In this document: positions 10,834-23,700 of the stretch, one piece after another | Layout: every line of letters starts with the position of its first letter | Position numbering within the stretch: position 1 is the first letter of the stretch | Translations under genes and position numbers: made by a program | Assembly (NCBI GenBank): GCA_949357655.1 | Contig: CASHTG010000001.1 | Span: 248,001 to 312,000 of the forward strand | DNA: 64,000 nucleotides | Direction: 5' to 3' | Source of the DNA: Parascedosporium putredinis | Lineage: Eukaryota > Ascomycota > Sordariomycetes > Microascales > Microascaceae | The notes under the pieces: generated by a model | What the model saw: only the letters and a program-made list of their open reading frames with translations | Told to the model about the DNA's origin: nothing | Database searches by the model: none

Positions 10834-13248
10834 ATGGATGATGCAACCGAAGACCTCCGCCTCGATGAGTTAGGCTCACTTGAGGCCATTTTCCCCGAGC
10901 TCCAGAGGACGGACGAGCCTGGCGGTCTCGCCTTTACTCTAGAGGTTCCGGTCAAGCCCGCGAGTCCCGTCACCGTCGTCTTTCCTGCCACAGCCTCCGC
11001 CAACACGGCTCCCATAGAAACCTTGGCCACCGGTGTATCCATGGCAGCGACAACGCCAGCACCTGGCCCATTTAATGCCCCTCCGCCAAATCATGTCGCA
11101 TCCCACGAACTTTCCTACCTCCCTGCGGTCTCGATCCGCATGATCTTGCCTGAAGGGTATCCAAGTGAAAACCCGCCCCGAGTTACCCTGACGACGTCGC
11201 CGTCTTGGCTTAGGGCCGATGCTATCCAATCCTTGGAGAGAGACGCCGAACGACTCTGGGATGAGATGGGCCGGGATATGATTGCCTTTACTTACATAGA
11301 CCATCTGCAGCAAGCTGCGGACAACGTCTTTGGAATGGTGAACGCGTCTGGAAACCTTGAGATAGATTTAGTCCACATGCTCTCTATCCTTGATTACGAC
11401 GTCCAGGCTCGGCGGGCGGCATTCGAGAATGAATCTTTTGACTGTGGAATCTGCCTAGGTACGTTGCTCATACCGAGATAGTGAAATCCGATAGGTACCC
11501 TATTGGCACACTGTTCTCCGCCCCTCCAACCTTCATCGCTCTTTTTCAACATCACGTTCTGCTTTTATCTTCCTATCCGCTAATATATAACTCTAGATCC
11601 CAAAAGGGACGATCATGCCACAGGATGAACGACTGCGGTCACGTTTTTGCCTCGCGTGCCTAAGAGACTTTTACTCTACCGCCATCGTACAAGGTGACTT
11701 GGTTATCGTCAAGTGTCTCAGTCCGGGTTGCGCAAAGGAGAGGAAACTGCGCACAACAATGATCCAGCGAAGAAGGGTCGGAAACCCAGGATTCACATTA
11801 GCCCTGGCGAGCTGTTAGCTATTGGGCTAGAGCAGGATCTAGTCTCGCGCTACGTATCCCTTAAGTACAAAAAGAGCTTGAGTCAGATAAGACTACGGTC
11901 TACTGCCCACGGAAATGGTGCAACGGAGCCGCCATTTCGAAAAGACACAAGAAGCCCCGCGGCTTGGAACTTGATGATGCAGACGATAACGAGGATGCAA
12001 GCAACGAGGCCAGGCAGGCTGGGGAGGCTCGGGACACGGGAAATGTGGCAAGAGGATTCAGGACGGAAGATCTTCTTTGCATCTGCGCGGATTGCGGTTT
12101 TGCCTTCTGCTCCCGCTGCTATCAGTCCTGGCATGGGGAGTTCTTTCGCTGCCGTGCCAAGTGTAATGGCGACGAGCTGTCAGAGGAGGAGAAGGCGTCT
12201 CTCGAATATATCCAAAAGTGGACGCGGCCGTGCGCGTCTTGCGATGCCCCCGCGCAAAAGACGGAGGGCTGCAACCACATGATTTGCTTTCGGTGCAATA
12301 CACACTTTTGCTACCTTTGCTCCTCTTGGCTCGACCCGCAGAACCCGTACAGCCACTTTAACAACCCAGGATACAGGGATTGCTATCAGCGGCTTTGGGA
12401 TTACCAAACGGGCCATGGCGAGAACAACGACTTTCACGCGCACATTCGCGAGCGCAGGGAGGCGGTTCATCACCGAGAGAGACCCAACGAACCCCCATTT
12501 CAGATTATACTCGCTCAACCGGAGATTGAGGAGCCCGAGGATGACGTTGAGAATGTTCCGGCGGCCGATGGCCCTGTGCGGCGCATGGCGGATGGCGAGG
12601 TCGAGTTAGACTGGGATCTCTGGGCAATGGGCCCCAGGCCTCAAGCGGCGCCAGAGGTACAAGTCGCCCGCGAGGGTCCACTCGTGCTGCGCATTGACCG
12701 AGGCCCCGACCGGCCAGCGGTTCCCCTCCAGTGCCGGTACCGCCAGCTCCGGCGCATGCCGATGGCCAGCGGGGAGGCGGTCGCCGCGGCCACCATCGAG
12801 GAGGCCGAAGGGCTGGTGGAGGTCGAGGAGGTGTAGGCGTCGGTGGAGCTGGAAGGGGTGGGTTCCCGCCTGGAGGTCGAGGAGGTCAGCATCACGGCGG
12901 AGTGCCCCATGCCGACCATTTAGCACAGCCGGCCAGAGGAGGAGGCGGTCCAGCGCGAAACCAGAACCGGAACGGCCGCCAGCACCCGAGGGAAGACCAG
13001 GCCAGCCCCGGCAGCAAGGCCAGCCTCAACCTCGGCGCGCTGGCCAGCAGCAGCAGCAGCAGTGGCATCAAGGCCAGGGAAACGCTGAGGGGCTACCCGC
13101 GCTAAGACTAGAGGTTGTAGAGCATGATGACGACGAAGAGCCTGATGAACTAAACGAGGAGCAACTTCGATGGGTTAGGCGATTCGTGGAACTAGCTCTC
13201 ATCGACGAGGAGGAGTCTGGCTCAGAAGACGAGAGAGCACCCTTCTGA
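10834..13248 (+). CDS. itt1: RWD plus RING-IBR-RING E3 ubiquitin ligase (ITT1/RNF14 type)
   Basis: An E3 ligase that passes ubiquitin through a catalytic cysteine in RING2; the yeast relative ITT1 was linked to translation termination factors. Exons are 10834-11458 and 11597-13248, the intron GTACGT to CTAG. The N-terminal RWD domain spans roughly residues 5-165 and includes the ILPEGYPSENPP loop. RING1 follows (CGICL, then CHRMNDCGHVF and CLACLRDFY), then an IBR (VYCPRKWCNG; CADCGFAFCSRCYQSWHG), then RING2 (CASCDAPAQKTEGCNHM with the expected catalytic Cys in GCNHM; CYLC). A Gly/Arg-rich segment and a Gln-rich stretch precede a conserved-looking acidic tail (LRWVRRFVELAL). The gene is broken by six one-base losses, near 11602-11605 (A run), 11644-11648 (T run), 11755-11761, 11868-11877 (A run), 12723-12726 (C run) and 13006-13009 (C run). 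Adding six bases gives exactly 761 codons including the stop. Confidence 0.9.
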
Positions 13249-13869
13249 CTACGGGGGCTAGAAACGAACGCAGGATGGCGACTTGAGACGGCCGCGAATC
13301 CTTGGTTACGCTGACACGATTGCTACCTCTGTTTTCTCCTTTTATGATTATCGCCTTTCCCTCTCTTCATAGCAATCGTCGAACAGTGGCGAGATAATGG
13401 CATCCATGATGGCACGTGGCATTACGATAATCCTTATGTTTTCTTCTCCCCCTAGTTTCGCCTCTCGGCTTAATTCGCCATTGTCTCCTTCTTTGTCCTC
13501 CCGTTTCGGGCCAACTCGTCGGCCGTAGCCACCAGCGACCGCGCCATCCGCCTTCACGCCCGAAGAGCATCCGGGCGGGGCGGCATGTTGAGGTTGCTTC
13601 GTGCGTCCGCACAAGAGTTTAGTTTATTTTACTTGTACGGCAGACGCACGAAAGCAGGGGGATTATAGAAAGCAAGCATGCTGCTCTGCGCAAGCAGGTC
13701 CACCGTGACATTGCACGAGGCGACGGAAACACGGGCTTTTCTTTGCGTTTGTCACCCCTCCGTCCCCATGATACCATCCTGATTCCGAAGCGAGAATGAG
13801 GAGGGTCCGAACAGTTCGATGACAATGCGCACGGCTTGCGGAACCGAAAATTCACTTCCAGACACCAGG

Positions 13870-13896
13870 CACACACACACACACACACGCACACAC
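13870..13896 (+). repeat. (CA)n microsatellite
   Basis: CA dinucleotide run with one interruption, in intergenic DNA about 620 bases downstream of the RBR ligase stop codon. Confidence 0.85.
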
Positions 13897-15429
13897 GGGC
13901 AGGCATCTAGAGTCACATATGCACCATAGAGAAGGCCAGAGCAATTCTTCCCATCATTAGCCCCCCTTTCAGACACACCACGCACCACCCTCTCCTTCTT
14001 ATGCGTGATTTGCAATATAGAACAACTAGGAAAGAAGTCCGATGCTTGTTAGGTAGAAAGCCGCGGGCTAGACTAGACCAGAGCGGGTGGCGAGGGTGGG
14101 CCCTGAAGCACACTGCAACCCACATGTTAGGAGGATATATGCGCAGGCGAGAGGACTGTAGGAAAATAAAGAAGATGAACCCCGGGTTTACCTGTTATGT
14201 CTGTCCCTGTTCTCCAATATGTGGGCCGATCTTTCCTTCTAGGATCTATAGAGAGGAGGCGGGAAAGAAGAAGAAGGAGAGAGGAAATGAGAGCACGAGT
14301 GATACACGCGGCAAACCGGCTCCGGAGAATAAGCCATCCATCTTGTGTGTTTACGGGCGCCTTCTTGGGTTGCTGTCTTCCGGAAAGCCGGGAATTCGAA
14401 GCGAAGAAAAAGCAGGAAAGCGGACAAGGGCACGAGAAGAAGATGAGAGCAGGGTGAACAAGCAAGGGACACGGGAGAGGAGAAGACTCGAGAACGTCGA
14501 GGGCACAATGGGAAGCGCTATACGGCTACTGGCCAGCGCAAGAGAGCCATGCTGCCCTTTCTCTCTTACCCTTTATCACTATTTCCTCTTTGCATAGGTC
14601 AGCCTTTCGGATCTTGTACCTTGGATATCTTTATTAATTCACCGCGTGCTCCCCCTTCCTCTACTTCTCTCTATCTTATCCCTTAGCCCCTTTTTTTTTT
14701 TTTTTTCCTTTTTTCTTTTTCACTGGCGTTTTAAGAGTCCTCTCTGCCTTGACCTTTCTTTTTCTTCATCTACTTGTACATGAGTTGTATCGGGAATATT
14801 GCCTGCGGGTTCCAGATATCCGGGACGCAGCTTTATTACACAGCTACCAGCGTCGTCGCAATGCATTCGCTGCATCCCCCAAGTCTCTCGGCCTCTCCAC
14901 ATCTTTTGACCCGCCTCCCCTCTCGCTCATCCCTCACTCGCCCTTGTCTCTTTCTCCATCTCCCTGCCCCCATCTGCCTTTGATTCTGTCTCTTTCTCTC
15001 CATGTTTCCCTATCTCGATCTTTCCTTCTCTGCCTCAGAAAAAGACTGCTGTACCCCCTACCCCCTCTCTCCCCCTCTCTTTTCACCGTTTTTTTCTTTC
15101 ATTCGTTTATTATATTCGCATATCTCTTCAGAAGAGGGCGGTACGTGTGCTGCATACGTCCCTCCCCTGGGCCTCATCATGCAGTTTAGTTTCTCATTGT
15201 TCGGCCTGGCTGGTAAAGGGGAGGGCAGCGTACCCTCTTCATTGAAGTTGGTCCCTTGGCTCTTGGATCTCTTGGTGCGCTCTGCGCCGCGATGGAGTTG
15301 TAGTTAGTCAGTCATAGACACACACATATGCAAGGAAGCGCGAGAAAGGAGACCGTCCAAGAAAGAACCGCAAAAGGACAATACAATAGAGAAGGTTTCG
15401 ACGAAAGACATTCAGTCTTCTCGGTACCA

Positions 15430-15449
15430 ATGCCATGCCATGCCATGCC
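15430..15449 (+). repeat. Four tandem copies of ATGCC
   Basis: A perfect pentanucleotide repeat within a C/T-rich block. It falls in a non-coding stretch; no function is evident. Confidence 0.85.
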
Positions 15450-17724
15450 AGCACACGCCCCGCCCCCCTCCTCCCCCTCTCCCCGCCTTCTCCCATCCCC
15501 TCCACCTTTACCAACTTTTTCTTCCTCTCTTTCCCTTTCTGCTCTTCCACCTCAGGATCTTAGGGGACCTACTTACACATACGGCCTTGCCACCATGGTA
15601 AGCGAACCAAAGGTACCCAAGGAAAAGAGGCCCCCTCGGAATCGGTGGGTGGGTGTGAGTGTGGGTGGGTGGCGTGTAGAGTTCCAAGATACTAGCAAGA
15701 ACTCGGATCTTGGGCAAAGACGACATAGATCCCTCAAGGGCTGCCTGTCCTGGGTCTGAATGGACCGGGTTTTCCCTTTTTCCGCTCCCTCCCCACCCTT
15801 TCCCGTGAGTTCTCTTTATCGGTTCCGCACTCTCACTCCCTTCGTTCCAGAGAACCATTGATGAGCGACGAGAAAAGGTCGGGGCGAGGAGAGGCAAAAG
15901 GGGGATAGCCGGGTTGGTTTCGTTTCATTGGGCAATCGCTCGGCCACGCCACGGTTCGTGATCATGAGGGGAGGAGGAGGGCTGGCGCGCACGTGTGCCC
16001 ATGCCAATGTTCCTACCCATTTCCACACCTCGGCGGGCGCCACATCCGCGAAAGAACGTGGGCACAGAAGGCAAATGCTTGGGGGAAGGGTCGCAGTGGT
16101 GGAGAGGGCGGTTGATAAACGATGAGAGAAGGCGAGAGGGACAAAGGGAATCCGGGCGAGGAAGTGCTCGGAGATGAACAAGCAGGAAGAGGTAGTAAGT
16201 AGGCAAGGCAAAAAGGCCCAAGGCGTTAAGTGCATGCCCTCTGTTCCTCTTTTGCTATCTTTTCTCCTCTCTCACGTCTACCGCCTTTCACGGCTTGAAA
16301 AAGTGTGGGAAAGGATGTAAGCGAACAGCAAGCAAGATCCTCTGACTTCCTTTCTTCCTTTTTCTTTTCCTATGTTCCCCTTTCTTCGCCCTTTCTACCA
16401 TTTTGCTCTCGGTTTCTCTCTCTCGGTCTCTTAGTGCTGCTCCTTCTTTTGTAACGTTATCATAACAATAACAAGAACCTTATATTCCGACCGCAGATAG
16501 CTCATATTCGTAATTTATGACCAAGGACCTGTATCCCGATACCTTCTTCTTTTGAAAATGGCCCGCTTCGCACCAATTGCCATTTCCATCTCTCTTTCCT
16601 TGAGCGGAACCATCTCGACCCCGGTTCATCTTGCCTCACCCCGGGGCAAACTCCCTAAAGAAGAAAATAGGAAAAAACGCTAGGCATGTGGTACCGAGCT
16701 CGTTAGTGCTATCATTGATACTTGATCTTCTATCCCGCTCTTTTCGATCTTTTTCTCCCCGAAGTTCATTCCGCGATTATGTCTAGTTCGGGTCCAAAAC
16801 GGGGAGGTTTGAACAGAAGATGGCGTGTGGAAATGGTAGGCTACCAAACTACGTGAGCGTGTCATTGGCCTCTCACTACGCTCGACCCTTTTTCTTCTTC
16901 TATTTTTCTTTTTTTTTCTTTTCCTCTCGCCCAAACTTGTACCTCTGCCTCCTTAAGGACCATCCACTGAACAGGCGAATGGCGCTCAGAATGCTCTTCT
17001 TTGTCCTCTTTCTCTAATCGCCTCTCTCTATTACCTCTCTCTTCAGTTGCCCCTCTCTGCCTCGAGTTCGGTCTACACCCCTCTCTCCCAGGGTTCATAG
17101 CGTAGTAGTGTAGCAGTTGTGTAGCAGTATCGCAGTGTCACAATGTTGCAGTGTAACAGCGAAAAAAATTCTCCGTGAAAATAATGAGCATCGAAGAGAG
17201 AAAGAGAGCGAGGAACAGAGGGTCTTGTGAACGGAAAACCAGGAACCAGGTCAAAGGAATGGGACCACGGGAGGGAAAGATGGAGAACAAGAGAGAAGCA
17301 CGAGGGATTAACCAAGAAGTCCCCTCTCTCTCTTTTCGCTTTCCCTCCATCCCGGTTCTTTTGCGAGCGACCCAGGAGAAAGGAAGACATCCCCTACCTC
17401 CTATACCACCCCCAACCTGCCTAATCCACCCCCGCCCGGGGCGGATGCTACATTCCCCTTCTCGACTCCTTCCCGGCGCTCGGGTGCCTGGGCGAGGGCA
17501 GGTAAGAGCGATGGTGGTGGAAGGTGAGGAGGAAGAGGAGCAAGGGAAGAAGCTAGCTAGCTGGAGGGTTGCCTCGTTTCAACGCTCGCGTCGACGGAGA
17601 ATCTCAACTACACAAAGGAGAATTGGCGATATATACGACGAGATATCGATGGATGGATTCTGATATAGGTTGACAGTGAAGATGACGACTCAACAAAACA
17701 ACACCACAAATCCAGTAGGTCCTT

Positions 17725-17728
<4 letters not shown>

Positions 17729-17757
<29 letters not shown>
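17729..17757 (+). repeat. (GA)n microsatellite
   Basis: About 14 GA units, uninterrupted, in the gene-poor region. Confidence 0.9.
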
Positions 17758-17760
<3 letters not shown>

Positions 17761-20700
17761 TGGCCGGGGAAGAGGAAAAGGCTCTGATCATCCGCCATGT
17801 CGGCTCTCGTTGCCCTCCTAGAGTCAGAGCAAAGACGCAAGCGTTGAAAGCTCATTCTCCGTCTACAAGGTGAAGGCGAGTCTTCTGCCTCTGGTCCCAC
17901 TAGGAACGCCGCCGGCTTCCTCTTTCTTTTCTTGGGGACGAAGTTCCCGATCCGCTCCCTTGGGCTGCGAGAAGGAGAAGTGTGCTCAGCATTCAGCCTC
18001 GTGATCAAGCAACCAGGTGGAAGGTCCCATTCATACCACCTACTTCTCCTTTGTTTCCTCTCCCTTTTGCTAAGGAGGGGACCGGAACCCAACGGGATTT
18101 CGGAAGGACGGGAGTTGAAGCCTTCGGTCGCGTCCCGAGGGGTGACAAGGGGGCGGAAAAGAGAGAACCAGGGAAAAAAAAAAAGAAAAAAGGAAAAAAG
18201 TCCGACGTTGCAGCGTGATGATCGCAACGATGAAGCTCGGGGCCAGGACTTACACGATGCCACAAGCTCCTTGGAACTGGCGTGAGGAGAACTAGCAACA
18301 AGAGGAAGGGAAGGGGAGAAAGGACGGACAAACGCACCAACAGTTCAATACTCTAGCAGAGATGCGCTATGCGTAGAAGATGTCGCGCTTGAGCTACCTT
18401 GCAGGACCCTCGGTGTGTGATTTGAAAGTTGATCGTTCAAAGCCTTTTCCGGCGAACCCCATCAACTCCAAACAGTCACCGTCCTCCGAGTTTCCAGAAG
18501 TCCAACTCCTAGAGATCTTCAAGCACATCTATATGAACGTTTAGCAAACGGAGACGGCGTGACGTTGGACACTACATGTATCTAAGTGAGCTGTTTGGCT
18601 CCACGGACGGTCCCGGGGGGATGATCATGGGCTCCGACGCGACGTGTAGTCGTCGACGGTGGTCGGGGCTGGAACATCTCACTTGATGAACCAGCCAAAA
18701 TTCTGATGCTTCTTTCAAAGAATTCCGGAACCCCTGGGTGATATGCTACCAGCTCTATCTGGAAGGCAATAGCAAATAGGAAGACAGCCGTGATTGTGGT
18801 AGCGAAATGCACCGGCACACTCACGCACACACATGCACTACCCTTCCCTCTGGACGATATCACACATCACCCATTCCCTTCAAACTCCAATTCAGTCACG
18901 AACCCCAAGTGTAGCAAACAGTCGATGCTGAAGACAACCCAGAAAAATAAAACTTAAAAGGGGTTTCCTGCTCCTCCATTCCCTATATCCCTAGTCAGCA
19001 AGAGGATTAGAACAGAACTGGGCGGCTTGGTATCCAGCATCCCAGCCCCGAAAGTCCTTGGTCTTGGTTCTATAATGAAGGAAGCCGTTGAATGAAAACG
19101 TGGGGGAAGGCGGCAGGGTCCCAAGGCAGGAAAAGGGTAATAAAGGAGAAGAAGAGAGAGGAATGAGGATCGCTGAAGAATCGAAGCAGGGTTCTGACTC
19201 GAAGACACGACCACTACATGTAATAAGCTAAGCTCCCCACGCATACCTTGGTACTGCTTGGGGAGTTGAGCCTTGAGACTTGCGTGCCATCCCTCACCGC
19301 CCTTGTTGACCTCCTTTTTGCCAAACCAATTCTTGCATTTGAGAATAATTGATAGTGTAAGAGGTTAGCATTTGAGTCAAAGTGACGCCGAAGAAGGGAC
19401 CCATCCCTGCCGGTCGATCAGAGAACAAGCAGGCCTTTGGGTTTTCGATCTCAGGTACAGAAGAGTTCAAGAAGGGGAGACGCTGGCCGAACCATGCCCC
19501 TTTGCTGCTCCTTCCCCCTTTCTTTTCTCCCCTCAAGAGATCCCTTCCATGTACCTCGGAGAAGTGGGCCCCCTTCCCCCTTCATACTCTCCTATTCTTA
19601 ACCGCGGAAATATTATACTTGTGGTACAGTCGAGAGGGAGGCGTACACATCCCAACCCTGCTGTACGTGAAAGGGGAAGGGTGGGGGCGTGATGGACATG
19701 ATGACATGGCATGGCGGATGTCAGTGCAGGTGCCGTCTGCAAAACGGAGGAGAAAAAGGAAAGAAAAGAAAAAGCATTAGACAAGTGCCGGTCCGCAGGG
19801 CCACCTTTGTCGTAACATCGGGCCTCCCTTCCTGTCTTCACCAACCAAAACAGCTTGGGAGGGGGCGCCTCTTTCCTTCCTAATCCACAACGCCATTGCA
19901 AAAGCGATGTTGTATTATATCAATCCTGAACTCACTATCGCGAAGCTTTCGTCGATTGTCGGATAATATAAATCACTTCTTTGAGTGATGGGCCTGTAGT
20001 AATATAGAGTTCCAGCATACCTGAAGGCCTTCACGCCTCGACGGCATGCATGTAGACTTTGCACCCGGGACGCCAGAGTCCCGGCCTAGAGCCAATCTGC
20101 GGCCCTCTCGCTCGTGACCTCACACTTCCTAGGTGCAGCCATAACGTGCAGGCGGTCCTCCAAGCCGCCCCATGGCCAACCAGCGCTTGATCTGTGAAAA
20201 ATGTTACCCATCAAACTCGGGAGGCTGGGGTGTGTATATTCGACGTGCTAGTCCTTCTTTGCCATATCTTCAAAGAGACTGTCAGGAAGCGAAGATCAGT
20301 AAGACAAAATGGCTCAAGAGAGGCTGAAGAGGGTATCACGGCCATCAAGACCTTGACCCTGCCTTGAATGATATCTTTGATGCGATGTCTCAGTTAACGT
20401 GATATCATTTTCCGTCAGGGTCAGGGTACCCATCACCCCTTCTCTTTTCTTGCACCGTACCTCTGAGGTGTTGGCAAACACTTGCCCTCGGCGCCCTTAG
20501 GCAGGGAGACGGAAAGAACGGAGCCGTCCTTGGTAGGTATGAGAACTTTTGACCGAGCGGAAAGGTAAGACCTGATCAGGGAGCCAAAGGCCATGATAAT
20601 CTCCGGTTATCATGTCCCGGGATGGTATACTAGCTTTCTCGCTGGTCGCAGTGGTATTGGTTGGCCCAGCCGCCCCGGATTAGGGCGCCTCGGAACCTTT

Positions 20701-23700
20701 CCCACTCCACCCTAGCAAAATACCACCTTGAGTTCTCGCATGTCCGGCCAGTGGGCTCTGCACAGCAAATTTTCAAGCGACAGCCTTGGCTATCGAGACT
20801 GCGGCCTTAAAACGAATCCTCATTCACCAGTATTTGCGATGCGCGCCACGAAGGAACAGCCTTTATGAAGACGTATCTCGGGTGACATCCGTCGCCACCG
20901 TCTCTATTGCCATTCTCACCGTTCCCAACTCCCAACTCGGGCATCTTGGCTAGTTTTTTGTTGCCTTGGAGTGGCACCTCAGAGTCAAGACTTGAGGGAA
21001 CTGCGTCTCTGTAGCTTCCGACACCGCTCACCTTGCTTATCGGGATCTAATTCTTACAACCACCACATTTCCCATAGATCTTGGCCGAGGCAGTGGGACG
21101 GCTACCACTGGCCAGTAGTACGTACGTGATAGCCACCCCGCCTAGCCGACGGAGAGTCAGATCGATATTACCTTTGTCTGGTCCGGAACGCCTTATGGCT
21201 GTCTTGATCAGAAGCTCCTCTATCAAAGCTCTCCTCACGAACAGGCCGTTGTTTAAGAGGACAGGGGGTTGGCGCTAAGCCCCATTCTCGCTCACTCAAT
21301 TAATGGCGTGAACAACATACAAAAACAGGACGAACGGACGAAGATGTGAAGACGACTCCGGGGTGTTAACACCGCAGACTAGCGTGCGGTGGAAGAAACA
21401 TCTTGGATGGGCCTGTTGGATATATTACAAGTCCCCGTATTGCAAGTACTTTGCCCCGGAAGCAGAGTGGGAGTGGATACGTCGTATTGAACCGGGAGGT
21501 AGTATTCTTGAACCCCTTCCTTCCAACCCCCTCCGTGGTGGCGACTGCCCTCAGATCCATGACGCTGCAGGGGAGCTTTTGGCTAAGAAACCGTGGTATA
21601 CACTACTACCATATGTAGGTACCTGCCGGATCACGATCGTGCCCCTGCGCTTAGTCGTTGTTATGACTTCGAGACCCGGTCCTCGACGACTCCAGGGCGC
21701 CAGGTAGGTACGATGACTTGGATGACAAGATATTGTATACTCTCCTTGTAGTTTTTATGTTTCGATTTGTCTTGCCGCCCACCGAGCGGTAGGCCGGGCG
21801 AGCTGTGGGGGTAGACCATCTGCGGCCAGTTCTGTCATCAAACACGGGATGAGCCAATGTAGTTCGTGGAGACCCGTATGAAACTGACTTCCCTTCAACA
21901 ACGGCGAGGGTTGAGACTAGTTCTCTGGGGGAACGACAAGTATCATTGACTCCGAGGAGAAGGAAACACCCTTGGGATGGCCTGATCGGCTGCTTCTTAT
22001 TCCTCCTTCTCGCCGCCCTTCGCACCTAAGAATAAAGAACGCCTTTGGCAGATTGGGCGAATGCAATATGCAGTATAAGGTGGTAGAACTAAAGCTGATA
22101 AGAGATTTCAAGGCAAGTCACAATAGCATCCGCGGCCAGAAGTCTGATCATGGCGTTTGGCCCATCATTATGATGTTATGGTAAGACACTATGCAAGATA
22201 GAAACATGCGCTGAAACCGAACAAACTCTTGCCAACGCATGCCCGGACATATGAATGGAGAACTGCTATCAAGTCGTAAAGCGGATGGTACATTGAGGAG
22301 TACAATTCTTAGATCATCCCCAAGACCTTGAGCAACAGGCTTAACCATGGTCATCTCCATCTCGCAACTATCCCCGTGCAGGACCGAGGTACCATCTACA
22401 GACTTAGCCTTGGATCTAGACCCAGACTCGAAGTTGCCGATTGTCGTGCACGAAAACTAAACCCACCACGCAAAGTGGAGTTTACGCCGTATCCGGCTTC
22501 GAGGTGCTATATTTCAAGCCACCGCCATAGCTTGACCACAGCATCGTGGACCAAATAATGGAAAAGAGTCCCTTCCGATTCTGGCATCGAGAGGGCTGAT
22601 CAACTAATACTACGAAAATATCCCTTCGGTCGTATAAGACTTTGCCCCCGCCGTACCGCAATCCTCGCTTGCTAGGGGACCCTGTGCTCGGCCAGAAGAG
22701 ATTGGGCTGCGAGATGAGAAGTGCCATTTTGGTACAGCTTGATGAGCTACCTCAAACCAAACCACACCTCAAGAGGCCCTGTACGCTTTTAACTCAACAG
22801 CCAGCGGTGCTTGTACATGGCTCAAGATGTGTGTGGGAAGCTGGAAGCCATTGGCCCAAGCTGCTTCACGGACGCTTACTACCTGTAGCTATAAGACACG
22901 GAATAAGAATCAACTCCTAATTTGGACATCATTTGCGTAGGGTCGTGGAACCTCACACTGCTACGTCCCAGGTGCGGTGGGTACCAGCAGGACGAGGCCC
23001 GACCTTGGAAAATTAACCGATGGTGGCCCGTCTTAGTGCCTGCCGGGTCAGATCACGTCCATCGGGCTGTCTGGTCTCCCCGACACCTAGGTGGGGCAGA
23101 ACGGCTGAAGGGTGGCATCTGCGTGTCAGTTCTCCGACGGAGGCTGGTGGCCGAGGCGAGCCCTTCAACGGCGGGCGTCGTGTTAGACTGTAATATCTCC
23201 AAGTATGAGGGAGGAAACAAAGAGAGAAACAAAGGAAAAAAGGGTGTTGTTGCATCGCCAGGCAAGGCTCAACTTAAACTCGCGAGGTTGTCCAGGGGTG
23301 GTTGCCGGGCAAGCCCAAAACGCCACAAACCTCCAGGGGTCGAAAATGTCAATGGACACCTATCCCGGATAGGAGCACCAGTAGGAGAGCAGCTCAGAAG
23401 GGAAGGACTCGGTAGACTTTGGTACTGTCGCTACTAGTGTACACAAAGTGTGATTCCGGAAGACGGGGGAAGGGGACCACACGCTGCAAGGCAGCGCCGG
23501 CTGTTAGTGAAGCGCCCACAACTGCTGGTGAGTGGCACACTATCTTCCTTAGTTTTGTGGACTGGTGAGCCGCCAAGGAGGAATACCTTGGTTCTGGTGT
23601 GTGTGTATTATTATCATGTGGAAAGAGTTGGGATGGGGGCGTGGTGGGCGGTTTTTGGCAGACAAGGATTTGGTTCGATGAGACGTTGACTGTGGACTAG

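Noticed and set aside
11713..12282. 189-codon ORF inside the RBR gene as a separate gene
   Set aside because: Only its first part is real RBR sequence; after about 11877 the conserved IBR and RING2 residues continue in another frame.
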